Shown piece after piece: positions 7,420-15,130 of a stretch of 64,000 bases of DNA. The stretch is from positions 1 to 64,000 of the forward strand of contig JAGFNW010000043.1 in NCBI GenBank assembly GCA_017592665.1, written 5' to 3'. Numbering within the stretch: the first letter of the stretch is position 1; every line of letters starts with the position of its first letter. The position numbers were made by a program, and so were the translations under genes. This stretch comes from Streptosporangiaceae bacterium NEAU-GS5. GTDB taxonomy: Bacteria > Actinomycetota > Actinomycetes > Streptosporangiales > Streptosporangiaceae. Under the pieces are notes generated by a model. That model saw only the letters and a program-made list of their open reading frames with translations, searched no databases and was not told where the DNA came from.

Positions 7420-8978
7420 GGCAGCTCGACGGCCCCGGCCGGCAGGCCGACGATGATTCGGCCGTCGCGCAGGGCGATATCGGGCTCCGCCGGGCCCGGC
7501 ACGATGACGGTGAGCAGCCGGCCGGCCGCCGGGGAGATCACGGTCGTCGCCTCGGTCGTGCGCAGATAACCGGTGGAGATCGTGGTGACCTCTGTCTCCT
7601 GACCCCCGACCAGGCGACCTTCGGACAGCTGCGCCAAGGTCACCCGCCGGTCCTCATCGCCCGATACATCGCCCAATATCACGATGCCGTCGCGCTGGGC
7701 GAGGACCCGAAGCGAGGGGTGGAAATGCCACCGGCTTCGCAACACGGCCGGCCCGGCCACCGAATCGCGCACGGCCAGCAGGTCGGGGCCGTGGCTGACG
7801 ATGATCTCCCGGGCGCGGCGCAGCCCGTAGGCCCGGTCGGAGAGCGTGTACGACTGTCGCGCCGGCCCGACGGAGGACTCGAGCAGGGCGGTGGCCCTGC
7901 CGGGACGGAAGGCCGCGTCGGCGACGATCGGGACGTTGTGCGCCTCGGGCGAGCGGGTCCAGGCCACGTAGGCCGTCCGCTCATAGGAGTGGAACCCGGC
8001 TTCGACCAGGATCGGGCGGCCGTGGGCGTGATAGGTGACGCCCAGGTGGTCCTCGTGGCCGTGCAGCCGCCGCCCCGGTCCGAATCTGATCGAGTAGTAC
8101 GCCGACCGCGGGTCGTTCCAGGCGCTCCTGCCGAAGACGTACCCCGCGTCGAAGATCCCGACCGTGGACGGGCCGTGCGCGAAGGCCGGTGCGCGCTGGT
8201 CGGCCGGGCTGTCGCCGATGGGGACCAGGTAGCCGTCGGGCTGCGTGGCGTGCGCGATGAACGACTCGAGCGCCGCCCGGCGCAGGGCCAGACCGTCAGG
8301 TATGACGGCGCCGCTCTCCTCGATGGCCCGTAACGCCACCCCCATCCGGCGATGGACGTAAAGCGCGTACCTCGGAGCCTGCTCGTGCAAGGCGCCCTGG
8401 CCGTCTATGGCGAGTTCGGCGGAGGCGGTCATCCTGCTGATCGCCAGATCCCGCCATCTGGTCCTGCCGAGGCGGCAGGCCACCACCACCAGCGCGATGT
8501 CCTGGTCCAGCCCGTGGTTGTGGCCGGGCCGGTAGCGGGCCGGATCGGCCAGGATCCGGCCGTGCTCGATCAAACTGCCCGACAGCAGCTCCGTGTGCAC
8601 GTGGGCGCTGAGACATACGAGAACGGGGGCCCGCAGCGCGATCGCGTGCTCGGCCCAGGCCCATGGGCTGACGTGTCCGCCGCGCCGCGGGTTGGCGCGT
8701 ATCCAGTCGTGGACCAGCTCGGCGGCTCGATCCAGATAGGCGCGCTCACCCGAGCGTTCGTATTCGGCGACCAGACGGCCGGCCCAGCGGAGGGTGTGCA
8801 GGTTCATCGCCCACGACCGGTTGCCGTGGGGGTCGACGCGCCAGTCCATGGGCGTGGGAAGGCTGACGGACGGCAGTCCGGCGAAACGAACTCGGCCGTT
8901 CATCACCTCGGCCGTGTCGATGAGCGGAAACTGGTCGGCCAGGCACACCGCGCGGCCGTCTCGAATGCGCCAGGGCAC
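7410..8978 (-). CDS. Heparinase II/III-like / alginate-lyase family protein
   Basis: 522 residues starting at GTG 8978, with GGAG about 9 nt upstream. The first half has the alpha-toroid pattern with RSWAMNLHTLRWAG and GHNHGLDQDIALV, and the second half is the beta-rich heparinase II/III domain with GHEDHLGVTYHAHGRPILVEAG, containing the conserved His residues of the lyase centre. Such proteins cleave or process uronic-acid polysaccharides, or act in cell-surface polysaccharide production. There is no signal peptide, so a cytoplasmic role is likely. The substrate is not predictable and no glycan cluster surrounds it. Confidence 0.8.
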   Translation of the reverse strand: MPWRIRDGRAVCLADQFPLIDTAEVMNGRVRFAGLPSVSLPTPMDWRVDPHGNRSWAMNLHTLRWAGRLVAEYERSGERAYLDRAAELVHDWIRANPRRGGHVSPWAWAEHAIALRAPVLVCLSAHVHTELLSGSLIEHGRILADPARYRPGHNHGLDQDIALVVVACRLGRTRWRDLAISRMTASAELAIDGQGALHEQAPRYALYVHRRMGVALRAIEESGAVIPDGLALRRAALESFIAHATQPDGYLVPIGDSPADQRAPAFAHGPSTVGIFDAGYVFGRSAWNDPRSAYYSIRFGPGRRLHGHEDHLGVTYHAHGRPILVEAGFHSYERTAYVAWTRSPEAHNVPIVADAAFRPGRATALLESSVGPARQSYTLSDRAYGLRRAREIIVSHGPDLLAVRDSVAGPAVLRSRWHFHPSLRVLAQRDGIVILGDVSGDEDRRVTLAQLSEGRLVGGQETEVTTISTGYLRTTEATTVISPAAGRLLTVIVPGPAEPDIALRDGRIIVGLPAGAVELPYR

Positions 8979-9063
8979 GCGAACACTCCATAGATGTAAT
9001 GACTCGAATACCCGCTGTGATCAGGGATGGGCGCGCCTGAAACCGGGCGTTGCCTGACGGCGA

Positions 9064-9840
9064 CTACGCGGCCGGGCCCTCGTCGGTGAAGCCCGCCTCC
9101 AGGATCACGGCCGCCGCGCTGCCGTCAGAGGAGGACAGCACCCGGGAGCTGGCGGGATCGACGATCAAGGTGCGCTGGACGCCGCCCAGGGCGTAGGAGA
9201 AGGCGTCGCCCGCTCTGCCGCGGCCGTCCGTGCGCTTGCCCAGATAGTGGACGTTGGGCAGGTCGGCGAGGAGCCGGTAGGCGGAGGCGCGCACGCCGGG
9301 CGGCGACGGCTTGCGCCACAGCAGGCCGCTGAGCGCGTCGGCCAGGACGTCCTCGCCCGCGCCGGCCGGAAGCATGCTGTTCACCCAGGCTCTGAGCGCG
9401 GCGGGATCGGTGGGCAGCCGCTGGATCTGCTGGTACGTCAGCGCCCTGCCCGCGATGCTGAACGGCGGTTCGGTCGTGACCTCCGCGTGTGCCCCCGCGC
9501 CACGCCACGTCCTGCCGTCGCGGGCGGCCCACAGTTCGGTGATCTTCGAGCCGGTCTGCTCCCTGAGATGCCAGTACGCCCCCTGGGCGCCCTCGCCGGA
9601 CATGGCCGACGTGGCCGCGGCCAGCAGGATGGTCCGCCCGGGACCCGCCGACCCGCGTGGAACACCGAACCACAACGCGGCCGCCGCGATCACCACGCAG
9701 GTCAGGGCCGCGGACCAGGCGAACAACCGCCGCCGGGCGCGCTGCCGCTGCGCCGCCAGCCGCGCGCGAACCCTGGTCTTGAGCCAGGGGTCCAGCCGCG
9801 GCGAGCCGTGCGCCTCGCGGATCAGCTCGAGCTCATCCAT
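9064..9840 (-). CDS. CU044_5270-type membrane protein, probable ECF sigma partner
   Basis: 258 residues: a cytoplasmic N-terminus (MDELELIREAHGSPRLDPW...), one membrane span at about residues 42-60, then an external domain with PPFSIAGRALTYQQIQRLPTDPAAL. This layout and the coupling to an ECF sigma gene match the actinobacterial CU044_5270 family. The start overlaps the stop of the sigma gene by 8 nt, so the two are translated together. It probably restrains or senses for the sigma factor, but no zinc-binding anti-sigma motif (HX3CX2C) is present. Confidence 0.75.
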   Translation of the reverse strand: MDELELIREAHGSPRLDPWLKTRVRARLAAQRQRARRRLFAWSAALTCVVIAAAALWFGVPRGSAGPGRTILLAAATSAMSGEGAQGAYWHLREQTGSKITELWAARDGRTWRGAGAHAEVTTEPPFSIAGRALTYQQIQRLPTDPAALRAWVNSMLPAGAGEDVLADALSGLLWRKPSPPGVRASAYRLLADLPNVHYLGKRTDGRGRAGDAFSYALGGVQRTLIVDPASSRVLSSSDGSAAAVILEAGFTDEGPAA

Positions 9841-10396
9841 GCTCGGCCTCCAGGACCAGGACCGGATTCCGGTCGCCGAGCGAGGCGCGTAACTTCTTCC
9901 GCGCGCGGTTCAGCCGGGACCTGACGGTGCCGTTCGGTATTCCGAGCGCGGCGGCGACCTCGTCGTGGCTCAGCCCGGCCAGCGCGATGAGCTGCACCAC
10001 GTCGCGGTCGCGCTGGTCGATGCCGGCCAGCGCGGCCATCAGATCCTGCCGCAGGCTCTGCGCGCTGACCTGCCCGAGGACCGAGTCCTGGTGATCCGGA
10101 GTGTCGGGATCGGGACCATAGCGGCCAAGAGCCCGCAGCCGGCGCGATTCCTGCCGCCAGTGCTTGCCGATGAGGTTGGTGGCGATGCCGTACAGCCAGG
10201 TCCGCACGGCGGCACGGGCCGGGTCGTAGTGGGCGCGCTTGCGGAAGGCGATGAGGAAGGTCTCCGAGACGACATCCTCGGCGTTGTCGGGGCCGAGTCG
10301 ATGCGCGACATAGCGGTGGATCTCCTCGAAATGGGCGTCGAACATCGCGCCGAAGGCATCCGGGTCGGTAAGGGAATCCTCGCCGTCCTCTGTCAC
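9833..10396 (-). CDS. ECF-type RNA polymerase sigma factor
   Basis: 187 residues with region 2 (FEEIHRYVAHRLGPDNAEDVVSET in the gene, DAED-like motif as NAEDVV) and region 4 (LSHDEVAAALGIPNGTVRSR) separated by a normal linker. It would redirect RNA polymerase to a small stress regulon, probably including its own operon. GTG 10396 has AGGGGAC upstream. The next gene, overlapping by 8 nt, encodes its membrane partner. An 8-bp inverted repeat sits upstream at 10429-10462. Confidence 0.92.
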   Translation of the reverse strand: MTEDGEDSLTDPDAFGAMFDAHFEEIHRYVAHRLGPDNAEDVVSETFLIAFRKRAHYDPARAAVRTWLYGIATNLIGKHWRQESRRLRALGRYGPDPDTPDHQDSVLGQVSAQSLRQDLMAALAGIDQRDRDVVQLIALAGLSHDEVAAALGIPNGTVRSRLNRARKKLRASLGDRNPVLVLEAEHG

Positions 10397-10428
10397 CGGC
10401 CGTCCCCTGTCATATGCGGTCCCCGTTC

Positions 10429-10462
10429 TCTATCGGTTGGCACTCCTTACTCCCCCGATAGA
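10429..10462. repeat. 8-bp inverted repeat between TetR and ECF sigma genes
   Basis: TCTATCGG (10429-10436) and CCGATAGA (10455-10462) are perfect complements with an 18-nt spacer. It lies downstream of the TetR gene and about 33 nt upstream of the sigma start, so it could be a terminator stem or a regulator site. Confidence 0.45.
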
Positions 10463-10473
10463 CCGATCCGCGT

Positions 10474-11109
10474 TCACGCCGCCGCGGGCGCGAGCATGAG
10501 AGGCATCACCGTACGAACCTGCGCGACGAGGACGCCCTCGGCGACGGGGCTTCCGCCGGCGTGGGCCAGCAGCGCCTGCTGGAACAGGCCGTCGAGCATC
10601 GCGTAGGCGACCGAGGGCTCGAGCGCCGCCGGCCGGCCTTCGAGCTGGGCGTAGCGCGAGACCACGCGCCAGATCATCTCTTCCAGCGTCTTGTCGATCA
10701 TGGTGACCGCGTCCCGGAGCCCTTCCTCGAACATGCTCTGGGCCCGCAGGTCGTACCACAGGCGATGCATGGGGGCCTCGTCGCGAATCGTCTGCGCGAG
10801 TTTGGCGCCGAACGCGTCGAGGAGATCGCCGGCGGTCGCGGAATCGGCCACGACCGAGTCATATCGGGTGACGCAGCGCGCTTTGTAGTAGCGCACGCTG
10901 TGGATCACCAGATCCAGCTTGTCCTCGAAGTAGTAGTGCACGACTCCGTGGCTGAACGCCGAGTTGTTCGCGATCTCCCGGAGGCTGGCGCGCGCGTATC
11001 CAAGCTCGCCGAGGGTCTTGAGCGCGGACTCGGCGAGCTGGTCGCGGCGCGCGTCGAACTTGTCGACCGGTCGCACCCCGCGGCGGCGTGTCGTGTTCGG
11101 TGTGCCCAC
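10474..11109 (-). CDS. TetR family transcriptional repressor
   Basis: 211 residues. The helix-turn-helix lies at about residues 40-60 (ASLREIANNSAFSHGVVHYYFEDK) and a ligand-binding helical C-terminal domain follows. It is divergent from the SDR / saccharopine-dehydrogenase-like / acyl-CoA ligase operon, and three copies of a 9-bp sequence lie between the two, so it probably controls that operon and itself. GTG 11109 follows TAGGAT by 6 nt with no ribosome site, so the transcript is probably leaderless. The ligand may be a CoA ester or substrate of the operon (inference). Confidence 0.9.
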   Translation of the reverse strand: MGTPNTTRRRGVRPVDKFDARRDQLAESALKTLGELGYARASLREIANNSAFSHGVVHYYFEDKLDLVIHSVRYYKARCVTRYDSVVADSATAGDLLDAFGAKLAQTIRDEAPMHRLWYDLRAQSMFEEGLRDAVTMIDKTLEEMIWRVVSRYAQLEGRPAALEPSVAYAMLDGLFQQALLAHAGGSPVAEGVLVAQVRTVMPLMLAPAAA

Positions 11110-11115
11110 AGTCGC

Positions 11116-11121
11116 ATCCTA
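11116..11121 (-). promoter_or_regulatory. -10 element for leaderless tetR transcript
   Basis: On the minus strand TAGGAT ends 6 nt before GTG 11109. A TTGGAC at 11142-11137, inside the first operator copy, is a possible -35 with a short 15-nt spacer. Confidence 0.45.
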
Positions 11122-11129
11122 GAAGTTTT

Positions 11130-11185
11130 GACAGTCGTCCAAAACTATCAGTACGACTGTCCAGGATTATCTTGACAGTCGTCAA
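11130..11185. promoter_or_regulatory. Triple TetR operator between divergent genes
   Basis: The 9-mer ACAGTCGTC occurs at 11131-11139 and 11175-11183, and its complement (ACGACTGTCC) at 11153-11162. Centres are about 21-23 bp apart, i.e. two helical turns. The third copy sits in the palindrome TTGACAGTCGTCAA (11172-11185), whose first six bases also form a perfect -35 for the SDR operon. A repressor bound here would block both promoters. Confidence 0.6.
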
Positions 11186-11236
11186 GACAGTGGTCTGTGA
11201 TAGGTCGCATAGTCCCGCCGGCCCCCAGGAGTCTCC

Positions 11237-12031
11237 ATGACCCACCTCGATCTCAACGGACGCAAAGCACTTGTCACAGGCGCAGCTCAGGGGCTGGGAG
11301 AGGGCATGGCACGCGCTCTCGCGGCCGCGGGCGCATCGGTCGTGGTGGCCGATGTCCAGGGCGAACTCGGTCCCAAGGTGGCCGAATCGCTCGGACAGGG
11401 GCATGGCTTCGTCCACCTCGACGTCACCGACGACGCCGCGTGGGAGAGGGCCGTCGCCGAGGCCACCGGCCTGCTCGGCGGCCTCGACATCCTGGTCAAC
11501 AACGCGGGCATCGAGATCACCAGCCTGCTGGCCGACCTCGACGCCGCGGCGGCCCGCAGGCAGCTGGAGGTGAACGTGCTCGGCACGGCGCTCGGCATTA
11601 AGCACGCGTTCCGTGCCATGCGGCCGGGCGGGCCGGCGGGGCGCGGCGGCGTCATCATCAACGTCGCCTCGGTCGCGGCGACCATCGCCTTCCCCGGCAT
11701 CGGGATCTACTCGGCCACCAAATCCGGTGTCGACCGGCTGACCCGGATCGCGGCGGCCGAGTCCGGCAAGCTCGGCTACGGCGTGCGGGTCAACTGCATC
11801 TACCCCGGCCTGGTGCCGACCGCCATGGGCGCGGGCCTCGCCAACGACGTCGCGCGGATCGGCCTGTTCCCGTCGCCGGAGGAGGCCGTCGGCGCGGTGG
11901 TCGGGCTGACCCCCTCGGGCCGGCTCGGTGAGGTCGCCGACATGTCCGCCGCGGTGGTCTTCCTGGCCTCGGACGCGGCCTCGTTCATCAACGGCGTCGG
12001 CCTGCCGGTCGACGGCGGGATGGGGATGTGA
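11237..12031 (+). CDS. SDR family NAD(P)-dependent oxidoreductase
   Basis: 264 residues with the Rossmann motif TGAAQGLGEG, NNAG at about 90, catalytic Ser145, Tyr158 and Lys162 (YSATK) and a C-terminal SFINGVGLPVDGG typical of classical SDRs. It probably oxidises a secondary alcohol or reduces a ketone. CAGGAG precedes the ATG. It is first in a four-gene operon with a saccharopine-dehydrogenase-like protein, an acyl-CoA ligase and an emfourin-like protein, all with 4-nt or very short junctions. The context suggests breakdown of an alicyclic or terpenoid/steroid-like compound (inference). Confidence 0.92.
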   Translation: MTHLDLNGRKALVTGAAQGLGEGMARALAAAGASVVVADVQGELGPKVAESLGQGHGFVHLDVTDDAAWERAVAEATGLLGGLDILVNNAGIEITSLLADLDAAAARRQLEVNVLGTALGIKHAFRAMRPGGPAGRGGVIINVASVAATIAFPGIGIYSATKSGVDRLTRIAAAESGKLGYGVRVNCIYPGLVPTAMGAGLANDVARIGLFPSPEEAVGAVVGLTPSGRLGEVADMSAAVVFLASDAASFINGVGLPVDGGMGM

Positions 12032-12033
12032 CC

Positions 12034-13167
12034 ATGTCGCGCGCTGACAAGCCCGTCGTCGTCTACGGCGCCTCCGGCTACACCGGCCGTCTGATCTGCG
12101 AATACCTGCGTGAGTACAACATCGCGTTCGTCGCCGCCGGCCGCAGCGCCGGAAAGGTGAAGGCGGCGATGGAGACGCACGTGCCGGGCATCGAGACGGC
12201 CGACTACGAGATAGTCGAGGTCGCCCACGACGTCGAGGCCCTGACGTCGCTGTTCGCCGGCGCCTCGGTCGTGTGCAACACGGTCGGGCCGTTCGCCACA
12301 TACGGACCAGAGGTCGTCGAGGCGTGCCTGGCCGCCGGCGCGCACTACATCGACACCACCGGTGAGCAGGACTGGGTCATCACCTGCGACGAGAAGTACG
12401 GCGCGGACTTCGCCGCGGCCGGGCTGCTGGTGGCGCCCGGCATCGCCCAGATGTACACGACCGGCGAGATCGCCGCCGAACTGTGCCTGGAGAAGCCGGG
12501 CCTCGACACCCTCGACATCGCGGTGTTCTGGGGCGGCAGCCCGACCATCGCCTCGACCCTGACGATCCTGGTCAACGCGGCGCTGGCCGGCGCCTACTAC
12601 CTGGAGCAGAACCGATACCTCCCCTGGGATCCGGACGCCGGGCTCTACCAGCTGGCCATCCCCGGCCAGCACGAGCTGGCGCTGGCCCTGCCGTGGGGCG
12701 GCACGTCGCATCCGGTCTGGTATCGCACTGATCCCCGGGTCGCGAACGTCAAGGTGCTCGGCGGGGTGTTCAACAAACCGCTGATGATGGGCGTGCCGCA
12801 GATCGTGGCCGCGGCCGTACAGGCGACCAAGGACATGCCGCCCGACGAGCAGTACGCCGCGCTCACCGCGACCGCCGCGCAGATGATGAACCAGATGCCG
12901 CCGCGAGAGAACCCGCGCCTCAACAAGTCCCTCGACTCGGTGCACGCGTCGGGGCCGCTCGGCCGCGCGCACTGCGTGATCTACGGCAATTCCAACTACA
13001 AGCAGACCGGCCTGCTGCAAGCGTACGCGGCGTATTCGCTGCTCCAGCGGCCACCCCGCCGGGCCGGCTTCGCGTCCGGCTGCCAGGCCTTCGGCCACCG
13101 AGAGCTGCTCGGCGTGCTGAGCAGCTTCGGGCTGGTCCGCGAACCGGTCGTCACGGTCGAGGGCTGA
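12034..13167 (+). CDS. Saccharopine dehydrogenase-like NAD(P)-binding protein (DUF5938 type)
   Basis: 377 residues beginning MSRADKPVVVYGASGYTGRL, a Rossmann motif of the saccharopine dehydrogenase superfamily, followed by TVGPFATYGPEVVEACLAAG and HYIDTTGEQDW, also typical. The C-terminal half matches the pattern of trans-acting enoyl-reductase-like or DUF5938 proteins and not lysine-pathway enzymes. A GTG at 12028 overlaps the SDR stop by 4 nt; ATG 12034 is favoured by homology of the first residues. Its operon mates (SDR and CoA ligase) suggest a catabolic redox step. The reaction is not known. Confidence 0.8.
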   Translation: MSRADKPVVVYGASGYTGRLICEYLREYNIAFVAAGRSAGKVKAAMETHVPGIETADYEIVEVAHDVEALTSLFAGASVVCNTVGPFATYGPEVVEACLAAGAHYIDTTGEQDWVITCDEKYGADFAAAGLLVAPGIAQMYTTGEIAAELCLEKPGLDTLDIAVFWGGSPTIASTLTILVNAALAGAYYLEQNRYLPWDPDAGLYQLAIPGQHELALALPWGGTSHPVWYRTDPRVANVKVLGGVFNKPLMMGVPQIVAAAVQATKDMPPDEQYAALTATAAQMMNQMPPRENPRLNKSLDSVHASGPLGRAHCVIYGNSNYKQTGLLQAYAAYSLLQRPPRRAGFASGCQAFGHRELLGVLSSFGLVREPVVTVEG

Positions 13168-13172
13168 GCTCC

Positions 13173-14705
13173 GTGCGACTGGCCGACTACCTCGACAAGG
13201 GCGCGTCGCTGGACCCCGGCGCGCCCTGCCTCACCACCGACGGGCAGAGCCGCAGCTACGCCGAAGTCCAGGAGCTCAGCGCGCGCGTGTCGGCCGCGCT
13301 CGCGGCCCGTGGCGTACGCCCCGGCGACCGGGTCGCCATCCTGTCGGCGAACGACCCGACGGCGTTCACCTGCGTCTTCGGGATCAGCCGCGCGGGCGCC
13401 GTCTGGTGTCCCATCAACCCGCGCAACGAGGCGGCGGAGAACCGCGAGTTGCTGGAGCTCGCCGGCTGCACCGTGCTGATCTTCCAGTCCCAGTTCGCCC
13501 CGCTCGTCACGCGGATCCGGGACGACCTGCCGCGCCTGACCACGCTCGTCTGCCTCGACGGCGACGTCACCGGCGCCCTCGGCTGGCAGGAGTTCCTCGC
13601 CCTCGGCGCGAAGGCCGTCGACGAGCCGGCGCTCGACGACCTCGCGATGATCGTCGGCACGGGCGGCACGACGGGCCGTCCCAAAGGCGTCGAGCTGACC
13701 GGCGCCAACCTCGAGACCATGACGGCCATCACGTTGATGAGCTACCCGTTCGAGGGCCGGCCCGTCTATCTCGCCCTCGCTCCCCTCACCCACGCCGCCG
13801 GCGTGCTGTGCTTCCCGGTGCTGGCGCTCGGCGGCGAGATCGTCGTCATGCGCGCCCCCGACATCGGCGCGTTTCTCGCGCTCATCCCGCGGCATCGGGT
13901 GACGCACACCTTCCTGCCGCCGACCTTGATCTACATGGCGCTGGCCCACGAGGATCTCGACGGCACCGATCTGTCCTCGCTCCAGTGCTTCTGGTACGGC
14001 GCCGCCCCCATGTCGGCGGCGCGGCTGGAGGAGGCCCTGGTGCGCATCGGCCCCATGGCCCAGCTGTTCGGCCAGACCGAGGCGCCCATGATGATCTCCA
14101 CGATGGCCCCCCGCGACCACTTCCGTCCCGACGGCTCGATCGCCGCCGAACGGCTGGCCTCGGCCGGACGGCCGGCGCCGCTGGTCACGGTGGCCATCAT
14201 GGGCGAGGACGGCACGCTGAAGCCACGTCGCGAGGCCGGAGAGATCGTCGTTCGCGGCTCGCTGGTGATGCGCGGCTACCACGGCGACCCGGCGGCCACC
14301 GCCGCGGCGTCCGCCTTCGGGTGGCACCACACGGGCGACATCGGCTACCTCGACGAGGACAACTTCCTGTTCATCGTCGACCGAGCCAAGGACATGGTCA
14401 TCACCGGCGGGTTCAACGTCTACTCCACCGAGGTCGAGCAGACCATCATGCGACACCCCGCGGTGCAGGACTGCGCCGTCGTGGGCCTGCCGGACGAGAA
14501 GTGGGGCGAGCGGATCACGGCCGTGCTGCAGCTGCGCGCCGGCGCTACAGTCGAGGCGGCGGAAATCCAATCGTTCGTGAAGCAACGGATCGGCAGCGTG
14601 AAGACTCCCAAGCAGATCGAGATCTGGCCAGACCTGCCCAGGTCCAAGGTCGGCAAGATCCTCAAGACCGACATCAAGACCCGGCTCGCGCGGGGCCGGC
14701 CGTGA
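13173..14705 (+). CDS. AMP-binding acyl-CoA synthetase (FadD-like)
   Basis: 510 residues with all ANL-superfamily motifs: the P loop VGTGGTTGRPKG, the adenine-binding YGAAPMS, LFGQTEAPMM, the hinge HTGDIGYLDEDNFLFIVDR, KDMVITGGFNVY and the catalytic lysine motif PRSKVGKILK near the C-terminus. It activates a carboxylic acid as an acyl-adenylate and forms the CoA thioester. GTG start 5 nt after the previous stop. The chain length or ring type of the acid is not predictable. It overlaps the next gene by 4 nt. Confidence 0.93.
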   Translation: MRLADYLDKGASLDPGAPCLTTDGQSRSYAEVQELSARVSAALAARGVRPGDRVAILSANDPTAFTCVFGISRAGAVWCPINPRNEAAENRELLELAGCTVLIFQSQFAPLVTRIRDDLPRLTTLVCLDGDVTGALGWQEFLALGAKAVDEPALDDLAMIVGTGGTTGRPKGVELTGANLETMTAITLMSYPFEGRPVYLALAPLTHAAGVLCFPVLALGGEIVVMRAPDIGAFLALIPRHRVTHTFLPPTLIYMALAHEDLDGTDLSSLQCFWYGAAPMSAARLEEALVRIGPMAQLFGQTEAPMMISTMAPRDHFRPDGSIAAERLASAGRPAPLVTVAIMGEDGTLKPRREAGEIVVRGSLVMRGYHGDPAATAAASAFGWHHTGDIGYLDEDNFLFIVDRAKDMVITGGFNVYSTEVEQTIMRHPAVQDCAVVGLPDEKWGERITAVLQLRAGATVEAAEIQSFVKQRIGSVKTPKQIEIWPDLPRSKVGKILKTDIKTRLARGRP

Positions 14706-15115
14706 GGGTCCTGCGGATCGCCGGCCTGACGGCCCTCCTGTCGATGCAGGGCGCGTTCATGACGCCGGCGGCAGCGGTCGCCGCGCCCAAGAAGGTGCTT
14801 GTCGAGCTGCGGGAGCAGGGCGGTTTCGCGGGGATCGACAACCGCGTGATCGTTTACACGAGTGGCTGCGCCCGGGTGCGTCATCGTGCTGAACGGGCCG
14901 CGACCGTCTGCCTCACCGCGGGCGAGATGCGCAAACTGCGCGGCGAGCTCAAACGCCTGCGGCTGGGCCGATCGCAGGCGGAGCCGCCGGGGGCCGACTT
15001 CATCGAATACACCCTCGCCTACCGAGGCCACCATGCGTCCCGCTACATGCTGCCCGGCACGTGGCAGCCGGTTGTCCGCCGGTTGGAGAAGGTCCTGCGC
15101 AAACACGGCGGCTGA
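14702..15115 (+). CDS. Secreted emfourin-like protease inhibitor homologue
   Basis: 137 residues starting at a GTG that overlaps the ligase stop (GTGA). A signal peptide ends near AAAVAAP. The mature start VLVELREQGGFAGIDNRV is the hallmark GGFAGI segment of emfourin (protealysin inhibitor) proteins, and the later acidic/leucine-rich LTAGEMRKLRGELKRLR and the FIEYTLAYRG strand fit the same fold. Emfourins block M4 (thermolysin-like) metalloproteases, but no M4 gene is in this window. Two cysteines (GCARV, TVCLT) may form a disulfide. Translational coupling to a catabolic ligase is unexpected. Confidence 0.65.
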   Translation: MRVLRIAGLTALLSMQGAFMTPAAAVAAPKKVLVELREQGGFAGIDNRVIVYTSGCARVRHRAERAATVCLTAGEMRKLRGELKRLRLGRSQAEPPGADFIEYTLAYRGHHASRYMLPGTWQPVVRRLEKVLRKHGG

Positions 15116-15130
15116 GGCCGGGCCCGCGAT

